DNA of 51,188 nt, taken from the NCBI GenBank assembly GCA_903851035.1, contig CAINND010000091.1, positions 1-51,188 of the forward strand, in the 5' to 3' direction. Every line of letters begins with the position of its first letter. The stretch's first letter is position 1. Below, piece after piece: positions 24,290 to 33,849 of this stretch. Both the position numbers and the translations under genes were made by a program. Source of the DNA: an uncultured Acidobacteriota bacterium (GTDB lineage Bacteria > Acidobacteriota > Terriglobia > Terriglobales > Acidobacteriaceae). The notes under the pieces were generated by a model. It was given only the letters and a program-made list of their open reading frames with translations. It was not told where the DNA came from and ran no database searches.

Positions 24290-24518
24290 TGGATAGTCCT
24301 CCGTGTAAAGCCTCCGAGTACTTGCTTACGATCGGAAGTCCACATGACCCACTATCCGGCTACAGCCGCAGGATTACTGGCCTATATTGACCATCGCGGC
24401 AATGCCGCAGCACCTGATTGCATAAGGGGCGGTTGCTTGTTCTGTCTCATGGTGCCGGGAGCAGGACTGAGCACGTCCCGACACATACATTCAATAACGT
24501 ACAAATCCTGTCGTGAAC

Positions 24519-25448
24519 CTACTGGTGCAATGAGAATCCGTTCGGCAAAGCTGCCTCAAGATTAATTTGTTCTCCGTTGATGGGGTGGCGAAAGTTCAAG
24601 AATTGAGCGTGCAGAAAATATCCTCCATCGCCCGGCAGGCCGGGCAAATCTTCAAGCGGCTGGCCGGTCATGCCGTACAGAGGATCGCCCACCAGGGGAT
24701 GGCCAATGGATGCCAAATGGATCCTGATTTGATGCGGTCGGCCCGAATACAGGCTTACCTCAAATGTTGTAGTGCTCCCGCCGCGCGAGATCACCTTTGC
24801 CAATGACTTTGACGGTTTGCCATTTGAGCTGGCGGCCCACACGGAACCGATGCGGGGGTGCGGTACCAGGCCGATGGGGGTGAGGATCTCGTAGCGGTCT
24901 TGCAGTGCGACGTGTTGCGCTAGCGCCCGGTAGATCTTTTGAATTCGCGGTGTGTTCCAATCTGCGGATAGATTCGCAGCCGCCTGAGGTGTTTTGGCGA
25001 AGAGTACGATGCCGCTCGTCCCACGGCCCAACCGGTGGACGGGGTTTGCGTTGGGGCTTTGCTTTTGCACCAGGCGCAGCAGGGTGTTTTCCATGTAGCC
25101 GCCGCCGGGTAGGGTGGGCAGCCCGCTGGGTTTGTTGACGGCCAACAGATGGGGGTCTTCAAACAGGATATCGAAGTGCAGCGGACAATCTGGTTCGATC
25201 CACGGCGGCCGATTCCAGACAAGGGTTTGTCCTGCGGTGACCGTTTCGCTTCCAGTGGCTGTGACGCCGTTGAGTGTCACTTCGCCGTTGTTCAGATTCT
25301 GTTGCCAGGCTTCTGTGGTTGAGTGCGGGTAAAGGCTAGCCAGATGGGAGAGCAGAGTTTGCCCATGGTATTTTCTGCCGATGCTTGTGGCGTAGGCATA
25401 GCCCCGGTTGAGCATGTAGTTGAGTGTATCCGTAGCCATCCAAGTCAT
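24519..25448 (-). CDS. RluA-family pseudouridine synthase with HRLG instead of HRLD
   Basis: A 309-residue protein. The N-terminal S4-like RNA-binding part (about 30-80, TLLSHLASLYPHSTTEAWQQNLNNGEVTLNG) is followed by the RluA-type catalytic domain (FEDPHLLAVNKPSGLPTLPGG, then VHRLGRGTSGIVLFAK at about 137-152, then GRPHQIRIHLASIGHPLVGDPLYG). These enzymes isomerise uridine in rRNA or tRNA. The catalytic Asp of the usual HRLD motif is Gly141 here; the DNA reads TTGGGC, so it is not a translation slip. It may be inactive, use another residue, or represent a natural subfamily. ATG 25439 is an alternative start. Confidence 0.85.
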   Translation of the reverse strand: MTWMATDTLNYMLNRGYAYATSIGRKYHGQTLLSHLASLYPHSTTEAWQQNLNNGEVTLNGVTATGSETVTAGQTLVWNRPPWIEPDCPLHFDILFEDPHLLAVNKPSGLPTLPGGGYMENTLLRLVQKQSPNANPVHRLGRGTSGIVLFAKTPQAAANLSADWNTPRIQKIYRALAQHVALQDRYEILTPIGLVPHPRIGSVWAASSNGKPSKSLAKVISRGGSTTTFEVSLYSGRPHQIRIHLASIGHPLVGDPLYGMTGQPLEDLPGLPGDGGYFLHAQFLNFRHPINGEQINLEAALPNGFSLHQ

Positions 25449-25662
25449 TCAATGACTGGACTTCAATTCGATCTGTGAATAAGTCCCTATAGCCGCGGCA
25501 ACGTGTGAGACAAACAGGCATATGCGAGCAACAAGCATCGGATCGCAACTTGTGCTTGTCTGAGTAATTCATGCTGCAGTGGCAGCCAGAGATGTCGTGT
25601 TATGCGGGTAGATGAAGTTTGGATTACAGATGGACTACGAGGCCTATCCCTGATTGATTCTA

Positions 25663-25751
25663 TGGTGCCGGGAGGGGGACTTGAACCCCCACAGAACTTT
25701 CGTTCCTGCGGATTTTAAGTCCGCTGCGTCTGCCAATTTCGCCATCCCGGC
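25663..25751 (-). tRNA. tRNA-Leu (anticodon UAA)
   Basis: The reverse strand folds as a full cloverleaf. The acceptor GCCGGGA pairs with TCCCGGC, the anticodon stem GCGGA pairs with TCCGC around loop CTTAAAA (anticodon TAA), a long variable arm is present as in Leu tRNAs, and the T arm is GGGGG-TTCAAGT-CCCCC. The 3' CCA is encoded (25663-25665). It lies upstream of the pseudouridine synthase gene, same strand. Confidence 0.97.
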
Positions 25752-25961
25752 CTGTGGGTGCGCACTCCGCGCAGGGCGGCTGCGCGTCAACCTGTTTGTG
25801 CAATTACACTAGTGTCGCACACGCTCTGCGCCCATGCCAATTGCATGGGGACTGCAAGCGCCATGTTGTAAAGGATCGCGTTCACTGCAGCAGCGTACTT
25901 GATAGCGCGCGCCTTGCTGCGGGCTTTGCTGGCGCGGATCTCGGTGCGCGTTCGCATTTGC

Positions 25962-25967
25962 TATAAT
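25962..25967 (+). promoter_or_regulatory. -10 element TATAAT, near-leaderless promoter
   Basis: A perfect TATAAT sits 12 bp before ATG 25980, so transcription would begin almost at the start codon. No good -35 at 17 bp is seen; the region upstream is GC-rich. Confidence 0.55.
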
Positions 25968-25979
25968 CCACCGTCGATC

Positions 25980-26372
25980 ATGCGCCGCCGATTCTCACAA
26001 CTCGTCTCGCAACTGGTACTCGCGATCCTGCTGTGGACGGTGGCTGCTCCCGCGCTGCTCGCACCCTCGGAGTCCGATCTTCCGCCCTGTTGTCGTGGCC
26101 GTGGGCGTCATCACTGCGCCATGCTTGCCATGTGGCAGCGCCTGCGTGCGGATGATTCTCCCGGATTCCGCTCCCAGCCGGAACCCTGTTCCTATCGCCA
26201 GCTTGGCTCCGTACTCAACGGTTTTGGCGTGGGGGATGCAACCCACGCGCGCCTCCATCTGCTCTTTGCCGTTGCTCCGCTAAACACGCATGCAAATGCG
26301 CCATGCGTCGCTGACCCTGCGTTGCCCGAAGGCTCTTCGCGGGCTCCGCCGCGCCAACTCAGCGTACTTTAG
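25980..26372 (+). CDS. Exported Cys/His-motif small protein upstream of a TonB receptor
   Basis: A 130-residue protein: basic MRRR start, hydrophobic export segment (about 9-30), then a LPPCCRGRGRHHCAM motif at about 35-48 (CC and HHC) and one more Cys near 69. The rest is low complexity. CCxxxxxHHC is a plausible copper/zinc site, and similar short proteins are widespread in Acidobacteria. A TonB-dependent receptor gene follows 152 bp downstream, so a metal-uptake link is reasonable but unproven. ATG 25980 is chosen because of the -10 box just upstream and the clean signal peptide. Confidence 0.6.
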   Translation: MRRRFSQLVSQLVLAILLWTVAAPALLAPSESDLPPCCRGRGRHHCAMLAMWQRLRADDSPGFRSQPEPCSYRQLGSVLNGFGVGDATHARLHLLFAVAPLNTHANAPCVADPALPEGSSRAPPRQLSVL

Positions 26373-26524
26373 CTCCAATAAAAATATTCGGATCATCGCA
26401 CCGCCCGCGTCACGCGAGTACACGCATTTACCTGTCTCGCAGTGGCAGCCGGTGGATGCCCATGCCTGTGACCGGCCCATGCCGTTGCGCCATTATGCGC
26501 CCGGTGGCCCGTGGAGATTGCACG

Positions 26525-28807
26525 ATGAAGTTTCGATTCACTTTGCTGTTCGCGGCCTTCCTGCTGTTTGCCGCGAATTCCTCTGCCACCGTCTTTGGAG
26601 CCGCGCGCGGCGTCGTGCATGATGCGCAGCACCGCCCCATCGCTCATGCCCGCATCAATCTTCATGCCAGCGCCAGCGACTTTCAGTTGACGGCCGAGTG
26701 CGATGCCGATGGTGCCTTCCGCCTGCCAGCCGTGCCCTTTGGCGAATACACGCTCACGGCCACGGCCGAGGGTTTTTCCGCCACGCAGCACAGGCTTACT
26801 ATCGCCAGCAACACCGAACCAGTCCTGCATCTCCAACTGGCGCCGGTCGCCGCGCATGAGTCGGTCACCGTCAACAGTCAGCTGATTCCCGTGGCCGCCG
26901 ACTCTGCAACACCCACCACTACGCTCAGCCGTCAGGATGTGGAGAACACTCCCGGTGCCACGCGCAGCAACAGCCTGGCCATGATTACCGATTGGGTCCC
27001 CGGCTCCTACGTCACCCACGACCAGCTCCACATTCGCGGCGGACACCAGACCAGTTGGCTCATCGACGGCGTGCCCGTGCCCAACACCAACATCGCCAGC
27101 AACCTCGGCCCGCAGTTCGATCCCAAGGATGTGGATTACATCGAGATCAGCCGCGGCGGCTATGGCGCCGAACTCGGTGACCGCACATATGGCGTCTTCA
27201 ACGTGGTGCCGCGCACCGGCTTTGAGCGCCAGCGCGAGGCCGAACTCATCCTCAGCGCGGGCAGCTTTTATCAAACTAACAGTCAACTCAGCTTTGGCGA
27301 TCACACCCAGCGCCTGGCCTGGTACGCCAGCCTCAACGGCAACCGCAGCGATCTCGGCATCCAGACGCCCGTCCCGCAAGCGGTGCACGACCGCACCAAC
27401 GGTTACGGAGGCTTCGGCTCGCTCATCTACAATCTGACGTCGGCCGACCAGTTCCGCACCGTCACCAGCCTGCGCCGCGACTACTACCAGATTCCCTACG
27501 ATCCCTATCCCAACGATATTGAGAACAATCCCGCCGGCGGGCAGTATCCCACCATCGGGCTCCGCGACGCCGATCGCGAGACCGACGTGCTCGTCAACTT
27601 TAGTTGGGTGCATACCTTCAGTCCGCGCGCGCTCTTCACGGCCTCGCCGTTTTTCCACTACAACCGCGCCAACTACGCGGGCGCCGCAGACGATCAACCG
27701 GTCAGCACGCATCAGGAGCGAGCTTCCTCCTATGCCGGAGGCCAGCTCAGCCTCAACGCGCAACTCGCTCGCAATCACATCAGCGTCGGCGGCTATGGCT
27801 TCTATCAGCGCGATAGTGAAGGCTTCGGCGTAACGGCCAACGATGGCAGCCCCAGCTTGCCCTATGCCACGGTCAGTCCTACCGGCGGGCTCGCGGCGTT
27901 ATTCGTGGAAGACCGCTATCGTCCCTTCGATTGGCTCACGCTCATCGCAGGTATGCGCCCCACGCACTTCACCGGCGGCGTCAGCGAGTCGGCCATCAGC
28001 CCGCGCCTCGGCGTGGCCGTCACCATTCCGCGCCTGCATTGGACCGTACGCGGCAGCTACGGACACTATTACCAGGCGCCACCGCTCATCACCGCCAGTG
28101 GCGCGCTCAGCAACTTTGCCGGCAGCAATGGAGACACCTTCCTCCCCCTGCACGGCGAACGCGACGAGGAATTTCAGTTCGGCATCAACATCCCGTATCA
28201 CGGCTGGACGCTGGATGCCGACACATTCCGCAACCGCGTGAACAATTTCTTCGACCACAACAACATTGGCGAGAGCAATCTCTTCTTTCCCGTCACCATA
28301 CAGTCGGCGCTCATCCGCGCCTGGGAGCTTACTCTGCGCTCGCCGCGCATCGCACATCGCGTGCAACTGCACCTCGCCTACTCCAACCAAATAGCTGAAG
28401 GCGGCGGCACGGTCACCGGCGGTCTCACGGCCAGCGGCGCGCCCATCTCCGTCTGCGACCCCAGCGTTGCGCTTTGCCCGCTCGATCACGACCAGCGCAA
28501 CACGCTCAACGTCGGCGGAGACGTTCTGCTGCCTTGGCACGCGCACGCGTCCACCAACGTCAACTACGGCTCGGGATTCAGCAACGCCTTCCCCGGCCAG
28601 CCTTATCCGGGCAACTATCTGCCCGCGCACACCACGTTTGATCTCAGCCTGGCACGCGACTTCGGCCGCCGTTGTTCGCTTTCGCTTACGGCGCTCAACG
28701 TGGCCAACCGCCGCGTCGAGTTGGATAACAGTGTCACCTTCGGCGGCTTCCACTGGAACGCACCGCGCGAGCTCTTCGCCGAGTTGCGCTACCGCTTCCG
28801 CTACTAG
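26525..28807 (+). CDS. TonB-dependent receptor with carboxypeptidase-regulatory-like domain
   Basis: A 760-residue outer-membrane receptor. It has a signal peptide (about 1-22), a CarboxypepD_reg-like/SusC-type beta-sandwich (about 25-105, GVVHDAQHRPIAHARINLHAS and PFGEYTLTATAEGF), a plug domain (about 115-225, with VLIDGVPV-type SWLIDGVPVPN and IEISRGGYGAELGD), and a large beta-barrel ending in ELRYRFRY with terminal aromatic Tyr. It imports a ligand across the outer membrane using TonB energy. The substrate is unknown; the neighbouring Cys/His-motif protein hints at a metal. GGAG about 8 bases upstream supports ATG 26525. A strong terminator follows. Confidence 0.9.
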   Translation: MKFRFTLLFAAFLLFAANSSATVFGAARGVVHDAQHRPIAHARINLHASASDFQLTAECDADGAFRLPAVPFGEYTLTATAEGFSATQHRLTIASNTEPVLHLQLAPVAAHESVTVNSQLIPVAADSATPTTTLSRQDVENTPGATRSNSLAMITDWVPGSYVTHDQLHIRGGHQTSWLIDGVPVPNTNIASNLGPQFDPKDVDYIEISRGGYGAELGDRTYGVFNVVPRTGFERQREAELILSAGSFYQTNSQLSFGDHTQRLAWYASLNGNRSDLGIQTPVPQAVHDRTNGYGGFGSLIYNLTSADQFRTVTSLRRDYYQIPYDPYPNDIENNPAGGQYPTIGLRDADRETDVLVNFSWVHTFSPRALFTASPFFHYNRANYAGAADDQPVSTHQERASSYAGGQLSLNAQLARNHISVGGYGFYQRDSEGFGVTANDGSPSLPYATVSPTGGLAALFVEDRYRPFDWLTLIAGMRPTHFTGGVSESAISPRLGVAVTIPRLHWTVRGSYGHYYQAPPLITASGALSNFAGSNGDTFLPLHGERDEEFQFGINIPYHGWTLDADTFRNRVNNFFDHNNIGESNLFFPVTIQSALIRAWELTLRSPRIAHRVQLHLAYSNQIAEGGGTVTGGLTASGAPISVCDPSVALCPLDHDQRNTLNVGGDVLLPWHAHASTNVNYGSGFSNAFPGQPYPGNYLPAHTTFDLSLARDFGRRCSLSLTALNVANRRVELDNSVTFGGFHWNAPRELFAELRYRFRY

Positions 28808-28836
28808 CCACGCACCGTTTAACTCGGCGCAAACAA

Positions 28837-28863
28837 AAGAGCCTCCGCCAAGCGGAGGCTCTT
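28837..28863. terminator. Bidirectional terminator
   Basis: A perfect 12-bp stem (AAGAGCCTCCGC with GCGGAGGCTCTT) with a 3-nt loop lies in the convergent gap between the receptor and the cytochrome. The reverse transcript continues with TTTTGTTTG, making it strong for the cytochrome unit. Confidence 0.85.
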
Positions 28864-28878
28864 CGTACTTGCAGCAAA

Positions 28879-29574
28879 TTATTTTGCCGCGCCGGGAATG
28901 TTCAGCTTCCACAGCTTGTGGCAGTCTGCGCACATCACCACGCTTGCCTCGTGAGCCTTATGGCATGTGGTGCATGCAATGTCCGAACCGTAGTGCGAAG
29001 CGTGCGGATTGCGCTTGGGGAACTCCTTGTTCGCCGAGCGCTCCGCCAGCTTCTCCACCGGCCCGTGGCACTCCAGGCAGCGTGGATTCTCCACCGTCAC
29101 GTCGCTCACTGGAACCGGCTTGCCGTGGCATCCAGCGCAGTCCACCTTGGCCGTGGCGTGCATATGATCGGTGAACGGCCCATCGGCCCAGGTCGCCATC
29201 TTCTGCTGCATCAACGCAAGGTCTTCCTTCTTCACCACGCCCAGGTTCGCGTCCTCGCCACGCAGGCCAAAGCTCTTGCCGTCCTCAAAACTGTGGCAAG
29301 TCTCGCACGGCAGTTTGCGCGCGCCCGCCGCATGTGCCTTATGCAGCCGCGTGGAAAAACCATTCGCCGCGGCCGTACCATCCGTACCCGTCTTATGGCA
29401 GCTGCGGCATTGTGCAAATCCTCCGCTCACCGCCGCATGATCCTTCGGCAGAACCTTGCTCCAGTCCTTGTGGCATACCGCACAGGGATCGTTCTTTTGC
29501 GCCATGGCCATACTGCCCGTCAGCAGCAGCAGCGCGCAAAGCCATCCAGCCCAACGAATCTTCGCTGTCATCAT
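28879..29574 (-). CDS. Heptahaem cytochrome c, partner of a fumarate reductase-like flavoprotein
   Basis: A 231-residue periplasmic protein. After a signal peptide (about 1-25, cleavage near AMAQ) there are seven CxxCH haem sites: about 31-35 CAVCH, 56-60 CRSCH, 90-94 CETCH, 146-150 CAGCH, 166-170 CLECH, 201-205 CTTCH and 215-219 CADCH. Extra His residues could serve as distal ligands. It lies 62 bp after the flavoprotein gene on the same strand, so it probably carries electrons to it, as the haem domain does in Shewanella flavocytochrome c (which has four haems). AAGGA 5 bases before ATG 29574 sets the start. A hairpin separates the two genes. Confidence 0.88.
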   Translation of the reverse strand: MMTAKIRWAGWLCALLLLTGSMAMAQKNDPCAVCHKDWSKVLPKDHAAVSGGFAQCRSCHKTGTDGTAAANGFSTRLHKAHAAGARKLPCETCHSFEDGKSFGLRGEDANLGVVKKEDLALMQQKMATWADGPFTDHMHATAKVDCAGCHGKPVPVSDVTVENPRCLECHGPVEKLAERSANKEFPKRNPHASHYGSDIACTTCHKAHEASVVMCADCHKLWKLNIPGAAK

Positions 29575-29597
29575 CGCAGTCCTTATCAGTAGGGAAG

Positions 29598-29630
29598 CCC
29601 CGGAGGCGGAGTTCGCCTTCGCCTCCGGGG
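29598..29630 (-). terminator. Intercistronic hairpin between flavoprotein and cytochrome
   Basis: An 11-bp perfect stem (CCCCGGAGGCG with CGCCTCCGGGG) and an 11-nt loop lie just past the flavoprotein stop and 24 bp before the cytochrome start. With no T-tract it may cut expression or protect the mRNA end, allowing unequal amounts of the two proteins. Confidence 0.5.
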
Positions 29631-29636
29631 ATGGTT

Positions 29637-31175
29637 TTAGGCCAGCGGTTTTTCCTTGGCCGCATTCACACCCGCAATGCGTCCAAAGACGGAGGCGTCC
29701 GGCGTGGCGTTGCCGCCCAGCCGGTTGGCGCCGTGGATGCCGCCCGTGATCTCGCCTGCCGCGTAGAAGCGCGGAATCGGCTTCGACCAGATGTCCAGCA
29801 CCTGCGCGTTTGTGTCGATGCGCAGTCCACCCATCGTGTGGTGGATGGCCGGCCACTGAGCGATGCCATAGAACGGGCCTTCTTCCAGCGGAATCATCAC
29901 CTTGGTGAAGTTCCGGTTGAATTCCGGGTCCTTGCCGTCCTTCATGTACTGGTTGTGCTTTTTGACGGTCTCCGTCAGGTTCTCCGGCGGAATGCCCAGC
30001 TTGGTTGCCAGTTCGGCTACCGAATCGGCCTTCACAAAGCGCCCACGAGCGATACCGGCCTCGATCTCTTCCTTAGTGCCCATCTTCAAGATCATCTTTT
30101 CGTTAAAGATGGAGAACGTCGGCTTCATGCCGGTGGCCATCTCCGCACGGCTCACCACGTCGCGGCGCTCCATCTCGTTCACAAAGCGCTTGCCAACCTT
30201 GTTGACGTACACAATGCCAAAGCCCGGTCCGCGGAAGGGGTACACGGCAGGTGCGTCCAGCAGGCCCGTCTCCGGCTCTGCATAGGGATAGAGCTGGATG
30301 AACGCCATGTGAATGGCTTCCGCGCCCACTGCCTGCGCATAGCGAACCGTCTCGCCCGTGGCGCCGGGGTGGTTGGTGGAGTTGTAGGTGTCCGTCAGAC
30401 TCGGGTTGTAAATCTGGCGCATGGCAACGTCGCGGCTAAAGCCGCCGCTGGCCAGCACAATGGCTCGCGTGGACTTCAGATTCAGCGTCTTCTTGCCGCG
30501 CTTCACTTCCACGCCCAGCACCGGGCTGTCGGGATCGGCGCTCGCACGCCAGATCCAGGTGATTGCAGTATTCAGCACCAGCTTGGCGCCGCGTTTTTCG
30601 GCAATCCTTTTCAGGGCTTCGGTGTAGCCACGGCCCACGCCTTCCACGCAGGTGTGCGTGCGATAGTTGGAGTGGCCGCCCGTGCGGTTCACCACTTCGC
30701 GCAGCTTCAGGCCGCCCTCGTCGATCATCCAGTTCAAAGTCGGCGTGGCGTTGTCGGTCAGGATTTTCACCAGCGGCGGCTGTCCGTAGAAGTCGCCGCC
30801 CTTGATCGTGTCCTTCATGTGGACCTCGGCGCTGTCGTCGCCCAACCCCAGCTTCTGGCGCAGATGGAACTCATCGTCCCAGGAGTTGTACTCGCCGCCG
30901 TTGATAATCGAGTTGCCGCCATACACCGGCATCTTTTCCAGGATGACGACCTTCGAGCCTGCTCCGGCTGCCTCGGCCGCTGCGGCCAGCCCGGCAAAGC
31001 CGGAGCCAATTACGATCACGTCCCAGGTTTCGTCCCATGTCGTGGGCAGCTTCTTCACCATCGCCTCGGCCGTGCCCGGCGCGGCCAGATTCAGTGCAAG
31101 TCCGCCGCCAATTACGGCGGCTCCTGACGCCAGGGTCTTCAGCAGCGACCGGCGGCTCATTTCATTCTTCGACAT
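29637..31175 (-). CDS. Tat-exported FAD-dependent fumarate reductase-like flavoprotein
   Basis: A 512-residue protein. The N-terminus has a twin-arginine signal (MSRRSLLKTLASGAAVIGGG). An FAD-binding GxGxxG is at about 57-62 (VIVIGSGFAGLAAAAEAA), and the C-terminal second FAD region is AAGEITGGIHGANRLGGNA. The capping and catalytic parts (TGGHSNYRTHTCVEGVGRGY, IHHTMGGLRID) match the fumarate reductase/succinate dehydrogenase flavoprotein and urocanate reductase family. There is no haem motif in this chain; the multihaem partner is encoded next. The substrate (fumarate, urocanate or another enoate) cannot be fixed from sequence. AAGGAAGG lies 5 bases before ATG 31175. A TGTG-A-CACA dyad lies about 113 bp upstream. 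Confidence 0.9.
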   Translation of the reverse strand: MSKNEMSRRSLLKTLASGAAVIGGGLALNLAAPGTAEAMVKKLPTTWDETWDVIVIGSGFAGLAAAAEAAGAGSKVVILEKMPVYGGNSIINGGEYNSWDDEFHLRQKLGLGDDSAEVHMKDTIKGGDFYGQPPLVKILTDNATPTLNWMIDEGGLKLREVVNRTGGHSNYRTHTCVEGVGRGYTEALKRIAEKRGAKLVLNTAITWIWRASADPDSPVLGVEVKRGKKTLNLKSTRAIVLASGGFSRDVAMRQIYNPSLTDTYNSTNHPGATGETVRYAQAVGAEAIHMAFIQLYPYAEPETGLLDAPAVYPFRGPGFGIVYVNKVGKRFVNEMERRDVVSRAEMATGMKPTFSIFNEKMILKMGTKEEIEAGIARGRFVKADSVAELATKLGIPPENLTETVKKHNQYMKDGKDPEFNRNFTKVMIPLEEGPFYGIAQWPAIHHTMGGLRIDTNAQVLDIWSKPIPRFYAAGEITGGIHGANRLGGNATPDASVFGRIAGVNAAKEKPLA

Positions 31176-31287
31176 ATTGCCTTCCTTATGATCAATCAGA
31201 GTATGAGTGTTAGTGATAGATGTAAGTGGCACGGGCCGTTGCCCGCACGATGAACGATTAAGTCTGCTCCATGGGTGCGGTCTCTTC

Positions 31288-31296
31288 TGTGACACA
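31288..31296. promoter_or_regulatory. TGTG-A-CACA dyad, candidate CRP-type site
   Basis: A 9-bp dyad (TGTGACACA arms) lies about 113 bp upstream of the flavoprotein start, with a second TGTGA half-site about 20 bp away near 31309. It suits a CRP-family regulator of anaerobic respiration but the evidence is short. Confidence 0.3.
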
Positions 31297-31406
31297 TGGG
31301 CGGCTGCGATGTGATAGGGCAGCGTATATTCCTGCGAAAATCTGACATTCTCGCGCGGCGACACTGTTTTTCATCAGGGTGTAATTGAATTCGCGCCGAA
31401 ATGGAA

Positions 31407-31430
31407 AAGCCCGCCGAATCCGGCGGGCTT
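31407..31430 (-). terminator. Rho-independent terminator of lon
   Basis: A 10-bp stem (AAGCCCGCCG with CGGCGGGCTT) with a 4-nt loop is followed on the reverse strand by TTTTCC. It lies 22 bp past the lon stop. Confidence 0.8.
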
Positions 31431-31452
31431 ACTGCGTGCAAACGTTATTGTT

Positions 31453-33849
31453 CTACTGCCGCGCTTCACTCGGTTCAGCAGGCGAGGCCAGTGGCAGCGG
31501 ACCGGTCACGTCCGTCTCCGGCAGCGGGCGCTCCAGCGCAATCTGCAGCACCTCGTCCATCGAGCTCACAAAATGCAACTTCATTTCCGTGCGCAGGTTT
31601 TCCGGCAGCTCGGCCAGGTCCTTATGGTTGTCCTCCGGCAGTACGGCCTCCAGAATGCCAGCGCGATGCGCCGCCAGTAGCTTCTCCTTCAGCCCGCCAA
31701 TGGCCAGCACCTTGCCGCGCAAGGTGATCTCGCCCGTCATGCAGATGTCGCGCCGCACCGGAATCTTGCTCAGCGCGCTGGCGATGGCCGTGGCGATGGT
31801 GATGCCCGCCGAAGGGCCGTCCTTCGGAATCGCGCCCTCCGGCACGTGCACGTGGATATCCACGTTGCGGTAGAAGTCGCGAGGAATGCCCAGCCGCTGC
31901 CAGCGCGAACGGAGATAGCTCATCGCCGCCTGAGCCGACTCCTGCATCACGTCGCCCAGTTTGCCGGTCAGCGTCAGCTTGCCCTTGCCGTCCACAATCG
32001 CAACTTCCGTCGTCAGGATGCAGCCGCCGACCTCGGTCCACGCCAGGCCGGTGACCAGGCCGATCTCGCTCTTTTCGTTGGCCGCCGCGTCACGATACTT
32101 GGCCACGCCCAGGTACTCGTGCAGTCCCTCGCCGGTGATGACCGTCGAATACTTTTCGCCCTCGCGCACTACCATGCGCGCCACCTTGCGGCACACGTTG
32201 CCGATCTCGCGCTCCAGGTTGCGCACGCCGGCCTCGCGCGTGTAGTTGCGGATAATGCCCTTCAGCGCCTCATCTTCAAAGCGGATGTTCTCCGCCGTCA
32301 GTCCGGCCTGCTCCAACTGCTTCTTCAGCAGGTAGCGCCGCGCAATCTCCAGCTTCTCCGGCTCGGTGTAGCCATGCAGCCGTAGCACTTCCATGCGGTC
32401 CTGCAACGGACTGGGAATAGTGTGCAGCACGTTCGCCGTGGCGATAAAGAAGACCTGCGACAGGTCGTACTCCACATCCAGGTAGTGGTCCACGAACATG
32501 AAGTTCTGTTCTGGGTCCAGCACCTCCAGCAGCGCCGAGCTGGGATCGCCGCGGAAGTCGTTGCTCATCTTGTCCACTTCATCCAGCATGAACACCGGGT
32601 TGCGCGTGCCGGCCTTCTTCATCATCTGGATGATCTGTCCCGGCAGGGCGCCGATGTAGGTGCGCCGGTGTCCGCGAATCTCCGCTTCATCGCGCACGCC
32701 GCCCAGGCTCATACGCACGAACTTCCTGCCCGTGGCGCGCGCAATGCTCATGCCCAGCGAGGTTTTGCCCACGCCCGGAGGCCCCACCAAACACAGGATC
32801 GAGCCCTTCGGGTTCTTCACCAGCTGCCGCACCGCTAAAAACTCAAGGATGCGCTCCTTGATCTTTTCGAGCCCGTAGTGGTCTTCGTTCAGCGTGTTCT
32901 CGGCAAAATCAATGTCGCGGATTTCCTTCGACTTCTTCTTCCACGGCACCGCCAGCAGCCAGTCCAGGTAGTTGCGGCTCACCGTGCTCTCGGCGCTCAT
33001 GGGAGGCATGGCCTCCAGCTTTTTCAGCTCCTGCGTCGCCTTCTCCAGCACGTCGGCCGGCATGCCGCTGGTCTCAATCTTCTTGCGCAGCTCGTCGAAC
33101 TCGTTCTTCTCGCCGCGCCCCAGCTCTTTCTGGATGGCCTTGATCTTCTCGTTGAGGTAGTACTCTTTCTGCGCGCGCTCCATCTGCCGCTTCACGCGGC
33201 TCTGGATGGTGCGGTCCATGTTCAGCTTTTCAATCTCAATGTCCAGCACGTCGCCGATGCGGCTCAACCGCTCCGCCGGGTCGAACAGCTCGAGCAGCTC
33301 CTGCTTTTCCTCGATGGTGAGCTGCAGGTTGGCGGCGATCGTGTCGCTCAGCCGGCCAATGTCATCCTGCCGCACGGTGCTGGCAATGGTCTCCTGGTTC
33401 AGGCTCTGGCACAGCTTGACGTACTGCTCAAACAGGCTGCTGACGCGCTGCATCAGGCTCTCCACCCGCGGCGTCATCTCCGTCACCTGGCGGCTCACCC
33501 GCACCGTGCTGGTGTAGTAGCCGTCGCCCTCGGTCACCTGCACAATGCGTGCCCGCTCAATGCCTTCCACCAGCACCTTGATGTTGCCGTCGGGCATCTT
33601 CAGGCTCTGCACAATGTTGACGATGCAGCCCACCTGGTAAATCTCGTCGGGCTTCGGCTCGTCCACCCCGGGGTCGTGCTGCGTGGCCAAAAAGATGCGC
33701 TTGTCGCCGGCCAGCGCCTCATCCAGCGCGCGCACGCTGCTCTCCCGTCCCACCACGAACGGCGTCATCATGTAGGGAAAAATCACGACGTCCCGGATGG
33801 GCATCATGGGCAGCTTGCGGCTCTCGAACTTGTCCTTGATAAGACTCAC
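31453..33849 (-). CDS. lon: ATP-dependent protease Lon
   Basis: A 798-residue AAA+ serine protease. The N-terminal LON substrate domain is about 10-200. The AAA+ module has Walker A GPPGVGKT (356-363) and Walker B MLDEVD (421-426). The protease domain carries Ser680 (PKDGPSAG) and Lys723 (GGLKEK), the catalytic dyad. Length and order match typical bacterial Lon. It degrades misfolded and regulatory proteins in the cytoplasm. The start is GTG 33849; the stop is followed by a terminator. It is the last gene of the reverse tig-clpP-clpX-lon cluster, separated from clpX by 295 bp that includes a terminator-like palindrome. Confidence 0.97.
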   Translation of the reverse strand: MSLIKDKFESRKLPMMPIRDVVIFPYMMTPFVVGRESSVRALDEALAGDKRIFLATQHDPGVDEPKPDEIYQVGCIVNIVQSLKMPDGNIKVLVEGIERARIVQVTEGDGYYTSTVRVSRQVTEMTPRVESLMQRVSSLFEQYVKLCQSLNQETIASTVRQDDIGRLSDTIAANLQLTIEEKQELLELFDPAERLSRIGDVLDIEIEKLNMDRTIQSRVKRQMERAQKEYYLNEKIKAIQKELGRGEKNEFDELRKKIETSGMPADVLEKATQELKKLEAMPPMSAESTVSRNYLDWLLAVPWKKKSKEIRDIDFAENTLNEDHYGLEKIKERILEFLAVRQLVKNPKGSILCLVGPPGVGKTSLGMSIARATGRKFVRMSLGGVRDEAEIRGHRRTYIGALPGQIIQMMKKAGTRNPVFMLDEVDKMSNDFRGDPSSALLEVLDPEQNFMFVDHYLDVEYDLSQVFFIATANVLHTIPSPLQDRMEVLRLHGYTEPEKLEIARRYLLKKQLEQAGLTAENIRFEDEALKGIIRNYTREAGVRNLEREIGNVCRKVARMVVREGEKYSTVITGEGLHEYLGVAKYRDAAANEKSEIGLVTGLAWTEVGGCILTTEVAIVDGKGKLTLTGKLGDVMQESAQAAMSYLRSRWQRLGIPRDFYRNVDIHVHVPEGAIPKDGPSAGITIATAIASALSKIPVRRDICMTGEITLRGKVLAIGGLKEKLLAAHRAGILEAVLPEDNHKDLAELPENLRTEMKLHFVSSMDEVLQIALERPLPETDVTGPLPLASPAEPSEARQ

